Source: Comamonadaceae bacterium (GTDB taxonomy: Bacteria > Pseudomonadota > Gammaproteobacteria > Burkholderiales > Burkholderiaceae_C). From it: DNA of 64,000 nucleotides. How positions within the stretch are numbered: the first letter of the stretch is position 1; every line of letters starts with the position of its first letter. The notes under the pieces are model-generated. The model was not told the origin of the DNA, made no database searches, and was given only the letters and a program-made list of their open reading frames with translations. The translations under genes and the position numbers were made by a program. Shown piece by piece: positions 41,405 to 50,723 of this stretch. Location of the stretch: contig JAAFIY010000005.1 in assembly GCA_013297985.1 (NCBI GenBank), positions 1-64,000 on the forward strand, read 5' to 3'.

Positions 41405-42802
41405 TCAGGTAGTGGCGATGCGCAGCAGTTTGATGGCCTGGGTATTGCGCAGGCGGCCGCCCACGCGCTTGCGCACGTAGAACTTGACGAAGCCGGGGCT
41501 GGTGATTTCGTCGCGGGTGATGCGCATGCCCACGCGGTCGGCGATCAGATAGCCTTCTTTGAAATCACCAAAGGCCAGCGGGAAGGCGTTGGCCGCGACG
41601 GCGGGCATGTCTTCGCTTTCGGTGATGCCGTAGCCCAGGAAGCTGGCGGGCTGACCGGGGGTGAGCGCGGGCTGCCAGAGGTATTGCCCCGCCGTGTCTT
41701 TGTATTTGCGCATGGCCGCCAGCACCAGTTTGTTGGTGACCCATTGGGCGTTGGCGCGGTAGCGGGCACGCAGGCTGTACACGATGTCATAGAACACGTC
41801 GATGCTCGAAGGCATTGCGGCTGCCTGGCCGCCAATGATGTACTGCAGCGTGCCAAAGGCGCGCGCACCGTCACCGGTCGTAACGGGTGCGGGGCCCGCC
41901 AAGAAGCCGGTGGGGCGCTTGGTGCCGTTGCCCAACACAAAGGCCGTGCCTTCGCCTTGGGCCATGGCTTCGGCGGCGGAACTGATGAGCCAGCCTTCGA
42001 CGTCGAAGAACAAATCGTCCAGCGATTCCTCAGACGCTTGGGGTTTGGCGCTAGCCATGCCGAAGGTGGGAGCAACTTCGACCAGGTCGGGGGTGTTGGT
42101 TTGGTTGCGGTTGTCGGTTTCGCCAACCCACTCAAAAGCAGCGCCGTTGACGTCGAACAGCTCTTTGTAGTCGGGTGAACCGACGGTGCGCACGGTGGCG
42201 ATTTGACGAATGGGCGAGATGTCAACCGAGAGCCGCGCAATAGACGCCTCGATTTGCTCAGGCAAGGCAAAACCGCCTGCGCTGCCGGTGGTGGTAACGG
42301 CTTGGGTGGCGCGGGTTTCGCGGTCGCCGGCCTGCTTGGATTTGGCTTCGAGTGCTTTGGCGGCAGCGTGAGCGCGTTGCTGGCGGTCAGGCGAGGTGGG
42401 GGCGCGCGCCCAATCGAGAAAGGCGTGGCGGTATTCAATGGCTTCGGGGCTTTCGCGGCCTTCCGTGCCGCCCTGGCCACCACTGAGGGCACCGGGGCGG
42501 GAGAGCTTGGTTTCCATCTTCTCCAGCTTGGCCTTGACTTCGCTCAAGCTGTTGAGGTGTTCGTCCATGCGGGCGAGCTTGGCGTCCAGGTCACCGGTGG
42601 CTTTGCCGGCTTTGACGGCTTCGATGCGGGCGTCGTTGGTTTTCTTGTATTCGTCAAATGCGGTGGCGATTTTGTCCAGCGCTTCGGCGACGGATTTGAG
42701 GGTGGGGTCGTCGCGGCGTTCATACACGTGGATGGCTTGCGCTTTGGCGCTGAAGGCGGCCATGTGTAGGGCCATGACGGAGAGGATGCTGAGCGATTTC
42801 AT
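41405..42802 (-). CDS. HK97-family major capsid protein
   Basis: 465 aa from the ATG at 42802. Residues 30-145 form the helical delta (scaffold) domain (VAEALDKIATAFDEYKKTNDARIEAV... LDAKLARMDEHLNSLSEVKAKLEKMETKL). From residue 165 the HK97-fold capsid body follows (ALPEQIEASIARLSVDISPIRQIATV, then GNGTKRPTGFLAG). The scaffold is expected to be cleaved by the adjacent protease. A GTG at 42817 is an alternative start. Confidence 0.94.
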   Translation of the reverse strand: MKSLSILSVMALHMAAFSAKAQAIHVYERRDDPTLKSVAEALDKIATAFDEYKKTNDARIEAVKAGKATGDLDAKLARMDEHLNSLSEVKAKLEKMETKLSRPGALSGGQGGTEGRESPEAIEYRHAFLDWARAPTSPDRQQRAHAAAKALEAKSKQAGDRETRATQAVTTTGSAGGFALPEQIEASIARLSVDISPIRQIATVRTVGSPDYKELFDVNGAAFEWVGETDNRNQTNTPDLVEVAPTFGMASAKPQASEESLDDLFFDVEGWLISSAAEAMAQGEGTAFVLGNGTKRPTGFLAGPAPVTTGDGARAFGTLQYIIGGQAAAMPSSIDVFYDIVYSLRARYRANAQWVTNKLVLAAMRKYKDTAGQYLWQPALTPGQPASFLGYGITESEDMPAVAANAFPLAFGDFKEGYLIADRVGMRITRDEITSPGFVKFYVRKRVGGRLRNTQAIKLLRIATT

Positions 42803-42813
42803 AGAGCGGGCTT

Positions 42814-43512
42814 TCAAGTGGTGGGGGTGAGGGACGCCAGCAGCCGCTGAGCGGCGTGCAGGGCGGTGCGGGTGGCGGCGGCGGAATCACTCCGCGCTTG
42901 GCCCAGGGCCATGACGCGCGACACAAAGGCGGTGGCGTCGGACTTGCTGAACCCGGCATCGCGCAGGGCTCGTTCAGCGTCTTTGGGACTGGCGAGTTCG
43001 TCGGCCGCTTTGACTTGGGTAATGCGGGCTTTTTCGTTGGCGGGGAAGGTGACCAGGCTGACTTCCCACAAATCGATTTCAGTGAGGGTGCGCACATCGG
43101 TGTCGCGGCCGTACGTCCATTGCTTGCTCATGAAGCCGATGCTTAAGCCGTTGAGCGCGCCAAATTTGAGCAGGGCGTGGGCTTCTTTGCCTTTGACGGT
43201 GGCCAACGCGAGTTGACCTTTGATGCGCAGGCCTTTGTCGTCTTCAGCCATGTCGGTCCAGATACCGATGGGCTGGTCGGCGCTGTGCTGCCAGAGCATG
43301 GCTGGCATGGTGCCAGCGGCTTTGTGGGCGGTCAGGCTGGCGAGGAAGGCACCTTTGGCAATGACGTCGTCGTAGTTGTCGCGCACGCCGAAGACGCTGC
43401 CGTAGCCTTCGATGGTGCCGTCGTCTTGGGCGCGGACTTCTAGCGCGAAGCTGCGCACCTGGCGGGCGCCGGGGGCGGTGGCTTTGCGCTCAAACATGGG
43501 GCGGTGTTTCAT
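42814..43512 (-). CDS. HK97-family prohead protease
   Basis: 232 aa. Catalytic His76 (MLWQHSADQPIG) and Ser124 (LNGLSIGF) are present with the family core RSFALEVRAQDDGTIEGYGSVF. The protease matures the capsid. The C-terminal part contains a helical region (DAERALRDAGFSKSDATAFVSRV). The gene ends just before the capsid start, as usual. Confidence 0.93.
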   Translation of the reverse strand: MKHRPMFERKATAPGARQVRSFALEVRAQDDGTIEGYGSVFGVRDNYDDVIAKGAFLASLTAHKAAGTMPAMLWQHSADQPIGIWTDMAEDDKGLRIKGQLALATVKGKEAHALLKFGALNGLSIGFMSKQWTYGRDTDVRTLTEIDLWEVSLVTFPANEKARITQVKAADELASPKDAERALRDAGFSKSDATAFVSRVMALGQARSDSAAATRTALHAAQRLLASLTPTT

Positions 43513-43518
43513 GGCGGG

Positions 43519-43731
43519 TCAGACCTTGGCGGTGAGCAGCAGGATGTCGTTGCGCCGCGCGCTGCGAGGGCGGGCAGAAGGCGGCGCTTGCAATGCGGGT
43601 GCAGGGCTGTAGTCAAAGGGCGCGCTGCGGCCACGCAGCCAGCTCAGGCCACCACTGGGGCCGTTTACGGGCGGGGGCTCAGGCGGGGGTGCTGCGGGCT
43701 GCAACACGGGTTGCAGCAGGAGCAGCAACAT
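43519..43731 (-). CDS. Small proline-rich phage protein
   Basis: 70 aa from the ATG at 43731, a few bases after the stop codon of the upstream decoration-like gene. The sequence is MLLLLLQPVLQPAAPPPEPP at the N-terminus, then Ser/Ala/Arg-rich. Its place in a tightly packed operon, and not its sequence, supports it. Confidence 0.45.
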   Translation of the reverse strand: MLLLLLQPVLQPAAPPPEPPPVNGPSGGLSWLRGRSAPFDYSPAPALQAPPSARPRSARRNDILLLTAKV

Positions 43732-43735
43732 GGCG

Positions 43736-44983
43736 CTAAGCCGCGATGAGCAGCGAGTTAAGGGTGAAGCGGGCCTGCAGGGTGGCGCCGTTGGTAAAGC
43801 CAGCACGCAGGTAGCGCCACGATGGGCGCACGATGATTTCAGCCGCTTGGCCGCCGCCGGTTACGGCCGCAGTGGCCTGGCTGCGCATGCGCCGCCAGTT
43901 GGTGTTGTCGCGGCTGTATTCGACCCACAGGGTGCCGGATTGGTCAGATTCCGCGCTGACGCGAAACTCTTTTGGGTAGCTGGCCGCGTTGGCCATGGCG
44001 GTGGCGGTGGCGGTAACGGTGACGTCACGGCTGGTACCGGTGAAGCTGGCACCAGCAGCTAGCGCAACGGATGTGTCGTCAAACCAAATACCCGCGCCTG
44101 CGACAAAGCCGGTGCGGGCCGTGCTAGCAGCCAGGGCGGGCAAGGCGGTCAAGCTGACGGGCTGGGTGGCGCTGACTTGCGCCGCCGGAATCGGCTCGGT
44201 GGCGTAGGTGCCGAGCTTGAAGCGCCAGCTTTGGGTGCCGCTGGTGCGCGCGGTGCAGCGTACCCGCAAGCGGGCTAAAGCGTTGACCGAGAGTTCCCAT
44301 GCGTAGACCGCCGGGGAGGAGAGCACGCCGGTGGATGATTCGACGGTGTTGGCATTGGTGCGCAGCGCTTGGATGGCGAACCAGCCGTTGTCACCAGTGG
44401 GCTCCAAGGAGCCTTCAAACACCACGTTGACCCCGGCGAAGGTGTTGGTGCAGAACACCATGACGTTGCTGGCGCGCGAGACGTCACAGGTGACGGTACC
44501 GCCCGCCACGGGGGTGGTGGCTGTAGGCTGCACAGCGGTGATGTCGCCCGTGGTGTCGGGGTAAGCGCAAGGCTGCACCGAGACCTTGAGACGGCCCGAT
44601 TCGTCCAACTGCATCACGGTGTAGTCACCGTCGTCGGCGGTGGGGCCGTCAGTTTGGCGCTGCACCGCCAACAAGAGAGCGCCCCGCGCACCGCTGATGT
44701 GCGCGGTGTCTTCGGCGTAGCTGACGTCCAGCGCAACCGGCACCGGCGCGGCGCGCATCTGCGCGTCAGTCACGGGCCCTGCGACATCAATCGGGGCGGC
44801 GCGGAGCTGGGCGTTGTTGAGCGGGCCTTTGACGGGCATTGGGTTGGCGTCGCTCACGTCGCCATCACTGACGCCTTCAGCGCCCAAGGTGAGTTTGACG
44901 CGCTGGTGGTGTACGCCGCTGATGTCGTCGCTGGCGACGACGTTGCCGCCGCTACCAGGGTTGAGGGTGGTGTTGTCAGACAT
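43736..44983 (-). CDS. Probable virion decoration or head fiber protein
   Basis: 415 aa. The N-terminal part contains short repeated elements (NNAQLRAAPIDVAGPVTDAQMRAAPVPVAL) and the remainder is a series of beta-rich domains. Located between portal and protease, and beta-rich, it may be a head decoration or fiber protein; no named family recognised. Confidence 0.65.
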   Translation of the reverse strand: MSDNTTLNPGSGGNVVASDDISGVHHQRVKLTLGAEGVSDGDVSDANPMPVKGPLNNAQLRAAPIDVAGPVTDAQMRAAPVPVALDVSYAEDTAHISGARGALLLAVQRQTDGPTADDGDYTVMQLDESGRLKVSVQPCAYPDTTGDITAVQPTATTPVAGGTVTCDVSRASNVMVFCTNTFAGVNVVFEGSLEPTGDNGWFAIQALRTNANTVESSTGVLSSPAVYAWELSVNALARLRVRCTARTSGTQSWRFKLGTYATEPIPAAQVSATQPVSLTALPALAASTARTGFVAGAGIWFDDTSVALAAGASFTGTSRDVTVTATATAMANAASYPKEFRVSAESDQSGTLWVEYSRDNTNWRRMRSQATAAVTGGGQAAEIIVRPSWRYLRAGFTNGATLQARFTLNSLLIAA

Positions 44984-46605
44984 CAGGGGTTGCCGTAGGT
45001 GTGGCGGGTGACGGTGCGGGTGATTTCGGCAGCGTCGTCACGCTCGACGGTCTGCACGCTTTCGGTGGGGCCGGTGACGGTGACAGTGGCAGGTGGCAAA
45101 TTGGCTTCAAAGGTAACCTGGGGGGCCGCCACATGGACCACGGGCGCGGCAACGTTGACCACGGGCGCGGGCTGTTGCGGGACGTTGACGGTGATGGGCG
45201 GTGTTTGCACGGCTTCGCGGATGTGGGCGGCGGCCTGGTCCGAGATGGTTTGCAGGGCGTTGGACACAGCGCTTTCGATGTGGGCGGTTTTGACGTCCAA
45301 ATGAAAGTTGTGCTGGGCAGGCACTGGGACGGCGCGGCTTTGCTCGACGGTGGCTTTGAGGGCTTTGAGCTCGGCTTGCAGCCAGGCTTTGTGGGCCTTG
45401 GCTTCTTCTTCGGCCGTGTCGTCTTGCTGGCCCTGGGTCATGTTCAGGGGGGTGAGGGGTTCGTCCAGGCCGGGCAATGGGTCTTTGCCTTCTTCGTCGC
45501 GCAACTCATTACGGGTGTAGACGCCCATTTCAGCCATGGTGCGCGCCCAGGCGGCGCGGTCTTTCATGCTGCCTGCCATCAAGTAGCGGGTGTCAAAGCC
45601 CGCAAACAGGGGGCCAGCGCCGTCGAGCAGGGTTTCGTCAATGCGCTGGGTCCAGGCTTCGTGCCAGGGGGCCAGGGTGTGTTTGACGTGGGCCGCAAAG
45701 AAGGCTTCAGAGCTGGCGAAGGTGGCGCTTTTGTCGCTGTGCCCAACCATGATGGGAAACACGCCGTAGGCGCGGCAGATTTCTTCGACCTGCAAGCGGC
45801 GGGTTTCGACGTGTTGGGCGTCTACCCCAGTTAAGCCGGTGCTGAGCCATTTGGCCGCACGGTCGAGGATGAGGGGGATGCCGGTTTTGTCAGGCCCAGA
45901 ACTGCGCTTGAGGAAGGTGGTGAGGCGTTCGTGCTGCTCGGGGGTGAGGGTGCCATCGACGCTGTACAAACCGCTGGGCCGCAGGCCGTTGGCGTGCATG
46001 GAGGCTTGGCTGCGCTCGGTGGCCAGCGCCAGGCCAATGGCGCTGCGAGCGAGCACGACGGCGTTGAGACTTTTGACCCAATCCCACTGAACGTTGTTCA
46101 GCAAGAAGACATCGTCAGGGTCGAATTCACCGATGAGGCCGAATTCGTCCCAGCAGCGGTAGCGCAGTTCATAGCGGGCGGTGCGGCGCACGTCCCACTG
46201 GCCGGGCATGACGGGGATGAGTTCGCGCACGCGGCCGTTGAGGCCCTTAGACTTGATGGACAAACCGGTGCCGGTCAGTGCGGCATGAATGGTCATTTGC
46301 CGCCGCCACTCGAAGCTGGTTTGCCATTCGTTGGGGCGGCGAGCCAGCAAGCGGTACTCAGGCACGTTGAGTGCGAGCTGGCGGGTGGCACCCGCAGTGC
46401 CACGGTAGACGTGCAGCTTAGGGGTTGCGCAGCCGTCAGCTATGGCTTTGACGCACGCGAACACGGTGCTGACCTGCAAAGCAGTCTTGTCATTGACGGC
46501 GACGCCCGCCACGCTGCCGCCTTGCCAGCCGTCAATAAGGCCCGCGACCTGGTCATAGGTGAGCTGGGTGGCCTTGCGCCCAAAAAACCAGTCGAGGATT
46601 TTCAA
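44983..46605 (-). CDS. HK97-family portal protein
   Basis: 540 aa from the TTG at 46605, whose last base pair overlaps the terminase stop (TTGA). Sequence begins LKILDWFFGRKATQLTYD; the portal core contains TALQVSTVFACVKAIADGCA, the NDVFLLNNV-type region and the GLTGVDAQHVETRRLQVEEICRAYGVFP clip segment. The last 120 residues are a repetitive Val/Pro/Ala beta tail (VNVPQQPAPVVNVAAPVVHVAAP). Portal forms the DNA entry channel. Confidence 0.93.
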   Translation of the reverse strand: MKILDWFFGRKATQLTYDQVAGLIDGWQGGSVAGVAVNDKTALQVSTVFACVKAIADGCATPKLHVYRGTAGATRQLALNVPEYRLLARRPNEWQTSFEWRRQMTIHAALTGTGLSIKSKGLNGRVRELIPVMPGQWDVRRTARYELRYRCWDEFGLIGEFDPDDVFLLNNVQWDWVKSLNAVVLARSAIGLALATERSQASMHANGLRPSGLYSVDGTLTPEQHERLTTFLKRSSGPDKTGIPLILDRAAKWLSTGLTGVDAQHVETRRLQVEEICRAYGVFPIMVGHSDKSATFASSEAFFAAHVKHTLAPWHEAWTQRIDETLLDGAGPLFAGFDTRYLMAGSMKDRAAWARTMAEMGVYTRNELRDEEGKDPLPGLDEPLTPLNMTQGQQDDTAEEEAKAHKAWLQAELKALKATVEQSRAVPVPAQHNFHLDVKTAHIESAVSNALQTISDQAAAHIREAVQTPPITVNVPQQPAPVVNVAAPVVHVAAPQVTFEANLPPATVTVTGPTESVQTVERDDAAEITRTVTRHTYGNP

Positions 46606-48305
46606 GGCGTTTCCCAGAAGGAGGTTTCGGTGGTGGTGCCAGCCAGCGCACGTCCGAAGGCCATCAGCATGGCCATGGGGCTGTCGATCTTGTTTTCTTC
46701 GCGCTCTTTGGTAGGGCTCTTGAGCTCGTTGAACTTGGAGGTGAGCACAACCAGGTTGCTCATCATCCAAGTCATCAGGGGGTTGCCGTCGTGTTTGAGA
46801 CGGCCGCTTTTAACCAGGGCTTCGACTTGCAGCAGGGGCTGGGTGTAGAAACTAGAGCGCTGGGTGATTTCGACCATGGGCAAGCTTTTTTCAAGCAAGG
46901 TGCGGGCGAAGTAACCGGCCAGCGCGGGGTCATAGGCGGCTTCGCGCAGGTTGTGGGTGTCGCGGTCGCGCAAGAGGTCGGCGGCAATGCAGTCAAAGTC
47001 GGTTTGGTTGCCGGGATTGACTTGGACGTGTCCTTCAGCGATCCAGCCGCTGAGCTGGGCGATTCTGGTTTCAGCGGCTGCGACTTCGTTGTAGTAAATG
47101 CGGGTGAACACGTGCCAAATGCCGCCGCGTTCAATGACTTTGACTTTGGCGGCAAAATCGTGTTTTTCAGCCAAGTCCATGCCGGTGAAGGCTTCGCAGT
47201 CGGCAAAGTCGGCTTCGCGCAAGTTGGGGTCGGCGCAGGCGTTCCAGGCTTCCATGTCCATCCAGGCCACCCCGGCGTTGGTCCAGACGTTGAGGTGTTT
47301 GGTAAGGAAATTACCGCGCGCGGATGGGGTCGCAAGAGCTTTAGCACAAGCGGCTTCGAGCTTGTCTCGCTTGACGCTGATGCCTAAATTGGGGTTCGCT
47401 TTGCGCCAGATGGCTGGGTCTTTCCAGTCGTCTTTTTCGTCGATGGTGTAGATGACACCGAACCAGGTGTCATCGGTGTGGGTGTTTTCAAGCACCTTGA
47501 CGGTGTAGCCGCGTAGCTCGTAGCCGATGCCGCCGGTGTCTTTGCCGGCGGTGGTGATGGCGCTGATGAGGGGCTGCGATCGCGAGCCGTCGGCGGATTC
47601 AATGACGTCCCAGAGGTCACGCTTTTTATGGGCGTGCACTTCGTCGACGATGCCGCCATGGACGTTGAGGCCATCCTGGGTGGAGGCCTCGGCGTTCATG
47701 ATTTTGAAAGTGCTGGCGGTAGCGGCACAGGTGATGTCGTGCTTAGCCGGGTCAGCACCAAAGCGCGCGCGAAACTCGCTGTCGCGCAAGGTCATTTGCC
47801 GCGCTGTTTCAAAGACGGCTTTGGCCTGTTCGCCAGTGGTGGCGGCGCTGTAGACCTCTGCCCCTGGCTCATCGTCGGCAAAAGCTAGGTACAGGCCACG
47901 CCCAGCCGCGCGGGTGGACTTGGCGTTTTTGCGGGCGATTTCTTCATAAGAGCGCCTGAAGCGGCGCAGTCGGGTGTCGACGTGCACCCAGCCAAAAAGC
48001 TGGAACTCGACAAAGATCTGCCAGTCTTCGAGACGAATCTTGGCGTAGGTGACCATTCCGTCTGCATAGACGGGCTTGGCCCATTCGCCTTTGATGTGGC
48101 ACAGCAGTTCTTGAAACTGGCAGGCGCGGCCACCCAGGCGGACGTCAATGACGTAGGGGAAGCCTCGGGTGTTTTGGCGCTCAAGGTCTTTTAGAAACCG
48201 CTTGCAGGCGAGGCGTTCGTATTTGCCGCAGGTCTCGGCACCACCGACGACGCGTTTGGCGTAGGCCTGGGCGCGGTCGAAATACTCGGCGTGCGGTCGG
48301 GACAT
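46602..48305 (-). CDS. Terminase large subunit
   Basis: 567 aa from the ATG at 48305. The Walker-A-like ARKNAKST motif (residues about 108-115), an AFADDEPGAEVYSAATTGEQA segment, acidic VHGGIVDEVHAHK Walker B region and GMDLAEKHDFAAK nuclease-type motif are those of phage terminase large subunits that cut and package DNA. Ends within the portal start. Confidence 0.94.
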   Translation of the reverse strand: MSRPHAEYFDRAQAYAKRVVGGAETCGKYERLACKRFLKDLERQNTRGFPYVIDVRLGGRACQFQELLCHIKGEWAKPVYADGMVTYAKIRLEDWQIFVEFQLFGWVHVDTRLRRFRRSYEEIARKNAKSTRAAGRGLYLAFADDEPGAEVYSAATTGEQAKAVFETARQMTLRDSEFRARFGADPAKHDITCAATASTFKIMNAEASTQDGLNVHGGIVDEVHAHKKRDLWDVIESADGSRSQPLISAITTAGKDTGGIGYELRGYTVKVLENTHTDDTWFGVIYTIDEKDDWKDPAIWRKANPNLGISVKRDKLEAACAKALATPSARGNFLTKHLNVWTNAGVAWMDMEAWNACADPNLREADFADCEAFTGMDLAEKHDFAAKVKVIERGGIWHVFTRIYYNEVAAAETRIAQLSGWIAEGHVQVNPGNQTDFDCIAADLLRDRDTHNLREAAYDPALAGYFARTLLEKSLPMVEITQRSSFYTQPLLQVEALVKSGRLKHDGNPLMTWMMSNLVVLTSKFNELKSPTKEREENKIDSPMAMLMAFGRALAGTTTETSFWETP

Positions 48306-48312
48306 GGTGGGG

Positions 48313-48885
48313 TCAGTCGAAGTCGGCAAATCCTTTGGGGCTTGCGGGAGCCGCTGTGGGGCTGACTTCATTGGGCTTGTCGCCGCCCTCGCCCTCAAAC
48401 AATTGCAACTGGGCGCGAATGGCGGTGGTGACGTTGGCCTGCTCGGACGGCGACAGACCGAACTTGGCCAACAGCGACAACATCATTTGCCGTTCGCTTT
48501 TGAGGATCTGGTAGCGCGGGTGTTGCTGCGGCATGCCGTTGGGGGTCAGCACCTCAAAGGCTTCCATGGGGTCATGACCTGAGGCGCGCAGCTGGTTTTG
48601 TTTTGCGCGCAGGGCGTGGCGCAGCGCCTTGACGTCGGCGACGGTTTCGCACAGCTCTTCGAACACGTCGCTATAGACGGCCGAGATCAGGTTGTAGCGC
48701 AGCAGCTCGGCGCTAAGGCGCTTCCAAACCTTGCGCGCACCCGGGCTCAAGCCTTTGGGGATTCCGGGCAGACCAGCTTCAGGGCGAAAAGTTGAATCTA
48801 GGTTCACCGCCAGCGGACGCTTGCCTCGGTTGCCTTCGAGCAGCTTCAGCTCAGTTGGCTTTGCTTGCGGTCCGCGCTGGCCCAT
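48313..48885 (-). CDS. Terminase small subunit, P27-like
   Basis: 190 aa. GQRGPQAKPTELKLLEGNRGKRPL is the P27-family N-terminus; SPGARKVWKRLSAELLRYNLISAVYSDVFEELCE follows. It recognises the packaging site. It is separated from the large subunit by 7 bp. The 107 bp upstream (48886-48992) hold a C-run and an AT-rich piece that could be part of the packaging site. Confidence 0.9.
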   Translation of the reverse strand: MGQRGPQAKPTELKLLEGNRGKRPLAVNLDSTFRPEAGLPGIPKGLSPGARKVWKRLSAELLRYNLISAVYSDVFEELCETVADVKALRHALRAKQNQLRASGHDPMEAFEVLTPNGMPQQHPRYQILKSERQMMLSLLAKFGLSPSEQANVTTAIRAQLQLFEGEGGDKPNEVSPTAAPASPKGFADFD

Positions 48886-48992
48886 ATCGTTCCTTTGCTA
48901 CCCCCCCACCCCCCCAAAACCTGCGCACGTAAAAATTTGGCGAACAGGTCGGTTTCCAGCGGAAAGGGGCAGACTTTGAAGGCCCCCTCCCC

Positions 48993-49367
48993 CTACGGGT
49001 CGCGGTAGCCAGCCCAGGCGCGGGCCACGCCGCGTGTGCGCTCGGATTCGCTCTTGCTCGCGTGGCACGGCTCGCACAAGCCCTGCACATTCGCCGCATC
49101 ATCCGCGCCGCCCTCAGCCAGCGGGATGATGTGGTCGCGCTGGCTTGCCAACGTCACCTTGCCCTGCGCCTGGCACAGCACGCACAGTGGCTGACGCGCG
49201 AACAGCTCAGCACGCAGCGCCTGCAGCTTGCGCCCGGTGACGCGCTTGGTCGCCGTGACGGGCTTAGCCCACTGCGCCTTGGGATGCTTGGCGCACCGGC
49301 TTGAGCCATCGCGCACCAGCACGCCGCACCCCGGGTGAGAACAGGGTTTGGGTGGAGTGGCAGGCAT
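48993..49367 (-). CDS. HNH endonuclease
   Basis: 124 aa from the ATG at 49367. Zinc-binding CxxC pairs (PLCVLCQAQG and GLCEPCHASKS) flank the HNH core QRDHIIPLAEGGADDAANVQGLC. HNH proteins beside the terminase are needed for DNA packaging in HK97-type phages. It follows the late promoter and terminator region. Confidence 0.9.
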   Translation of the reverse strand: MPATPPKPCSHPGCGVLVRDGSSRCAKHPKAQWAKPVTATKRVTGRKLQALRAELFARQPLCVLCQAQGKVTLASQRDHIIPLAEGGADDAANVQGLCEPCHASKSESERTRGVARAWAGYRDP

Positions 49368-49411
49368 GACAACACCCGAAGCGGCTGGACTACATGGCAA
49401 GCCCCAAAAGC

Positions 49412-49444
49412 AAAAACCCCGTCAAGCGCCAGCCTGCCGGGGTT
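49412..49444 (-). terminator. Leader terminator upstream of the late operon
   Basis: On the minus strand aaccccg/cggggtt arms (49415-49421, 49438-49444) with a 16-nt loop are followed by a T-run (49412-49416). It lies 50-80 bp after a candidate late promoter and before HNH/terminase, like tR' after pR' in lambdoid phages. Confidence 0.65.
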
Positions 49445-49496
49445 CATTGATCAGCGTGTGGCTGCGCTACAGGCGCAATTCACACACAGTGCCTGA

Positions 49497-49525
49497 AATG
49501 TATCAGCAAAGTCTAAGGAGCAAAA
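49497..49525 (-). promoter_or_regulatory. Candidate late promoter
   Basis: On the minus strand TTTTGC (49520-49525) and TACATT (49497-49502) are 17 bp apart in the AT-rich gap between the Q-like gene and HNH. The -35 match is poor, so this is a weak prediction supported by its location. Confidence 0.4.
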
Positions 49526-49566
49526 TTATTTTTTGATGGCCGCGTGGCCCCAATGCCGCATCCGCA

Positions 49567-49989
49567 TCACACGGCCCGCATCTTGGCATCGGCCCGCTCA
49601 GCCATCACCCGCTTGCGCTCCGCTTCGTCAGCCTCGGCTTCCAACCAAGCCGCAATCGCCGCATCAGCCTGTTCCAACTGCGCCTTGATCGTTGACTCAG
49701 CCCGCCGCATCCTCTGCGCCGTGCCCTTGATGCCCAAGTCCTTCAGGTAGATGCAATCCAGCGTCACGTACAGGTGCGACTTGCTCAGCTTCAGCGCCTG
49801 GATCGCCCGATGCGTGCGCTCGGCTTCTTCGTCAAACACCGGAATCGGCATGCCGTTGTAGCTCCCCCGCAGCCACACATCACTGGCCAGCACCGACCGC
49901 GTGTGAAAGCCCAGCGCCCCACCCGAACCACGCGACACCCAAATCGCCCAGTTGTCCAACCGATGCTGGATGCGCTTAAGCCGTGCCAT
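49567..49989 (-). CDS. Q-like late antitermination protein (probable)
   Basis: 140 aa. LDNWAIWVSRGSGGALGFHTRSVL, YNGMPIPVFDEEAERTHRAIQAL and the helical C-terminus with TAQRMRRAESTIKAQLEQADAAIAAWL fit the short Q/antiterminator-like proteins of Burkholderiales prophages, which carry a helix-turn-helix in that last region. It is the last gene before the late promoter region. It may drive reading through the terminators in the late operon. Confidence 0.6.
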   Translation of the reverse strand: MARLKRIQHRLDNWAIWVSRGSGGALGFHTRSVLASDVWLRGSYNGMPIPVFDEEAERTHRAIQALKLSKSHLYVTLDCIYLKDLGIKGTAQRMRRAESTIKAQLEQADAAIAAWLEAEADEAERKRVMAERADAKMRAV

Positions 49990-50320
49990 GCGCCACCTCC
50001 CCCGATGCCACCGCCGACACCGCTGACACCGCTACAGGTGGCCACATGCACACGTATGCACAGCCAAACGCCGCCATGTACCGCCCCACGTCCCGCATGG
50101 CCTCAGCGTCCTTAAAGGGCGTGCCCATCACCCAGCCCGCCTCGCACGCCCAGAAGCATCCTGGCTCGCCACGCAAACCCCGGCGCACCAAGGCAAACGC
50201 CCCATTGCCCAACACCTGCGCCTGGGCCTGGATCGCCGCATACACACCCGGCATCTGCTGCTTGATCACCGCCAGCTTCTGCCCCTCGCTCATTGCTGCT
50301 GCTGCCCTGTTGCCGTCCAT
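49976..50320 (-). CDS. Conserved phage protein, unknown function
   Basis: 114 aa from the ATG at 50320 (AGGTGG upstream). MPGVYAAIQAQAQVLGNGAFALVRRGLRGEPGCFWACEAGWVMGTPF (described by its parts) is a family I recall in Acidovorax-type prophages. It overlaps the Q-like gene by 14 bp. Function unknown. Confidence 0.65.
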   Translation of the reverse strand: MDGNRAAAAMSEGQKLAVIKQQMPGVYAAIQAQAQVLGNGAFALVRRGLRGEPGCFWACEAGWVMGTPFKDAEAMRDVGRYMAAFGCAYVCMWPPVAVSAVSAVASGEVAHGTA

Positions 50321-50709
50321 CCGTCCACCTCTTTTATTGACTACATGAATGACACACACAACCCCACGCGCGCACGCGCTCGCAGGCGCACCCGCCCCCC
50401 TGTGCGCCCACCCGCACACCAAGCCCACCCGTGATTCATTCGCCCATGCAGCAGCTCCAACCGCAGGGGTGAACCACCACCCCAACCGCCGTGCGCTCCA
50501 TGCCCGGGCTGGACGGCTGGACGGCCGCCCTCACCCCCTGGCTGACATGCGTGTGCTACGTCATGGCCTGCGCCCCAGACGTCCCCGCGCGCGTGGCCCT
50601 GTGCGGGCCGCGAATCGCGCCTCCCGCCCCCACAGGTGCACCACACGGCGATTCATGCGCCGCGCTGATTTCCGGTCGGGCTGCAAGGCCCGCCGCTCGT
50701 TCAGCGTTA
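50321..50709 (-). other. 389-bp gap with no confident gene
   Basis: GC-rich region between the primase-helicase and the next gene. The one candidate is a 55-aa frame at 50556-50723 whose ATG overlaps the primase stop; composition is Ala/Arg-rich and unconvincing. A shorter 31-aa frame starting MNRRVVHLWGREARF also fits there. No hairpin with a T-run was seen. Confidence 0.5.
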
Positions 50710-50723
50710 CTAAAACGGCGCAT
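50556..50723 (-). CDS. Possible small protein downstream of primase
   Basis: 55 aa. The ATG at 50723 overlaps the last codons of the primase gene, which would couple translation. The sequence (MRRFSNAERAAGLAARPE...) has no recognised domain. Listed at low confidence. Confidence 0.3.
   Translation of the reverse strand: MRRFSNAERAAGLAARPEISAAHESPCGAPVGAGGAIRGPHRATRAGTSGAQAMT

Noticed and set aside
48886-48992. A defined cos packaging site between HNH and terminase
   Set aside because: Position and a C-run are suggestive, but I could not identify the cohesive-end sequence or terminase-binding repeats, so it is not listed as a feature.
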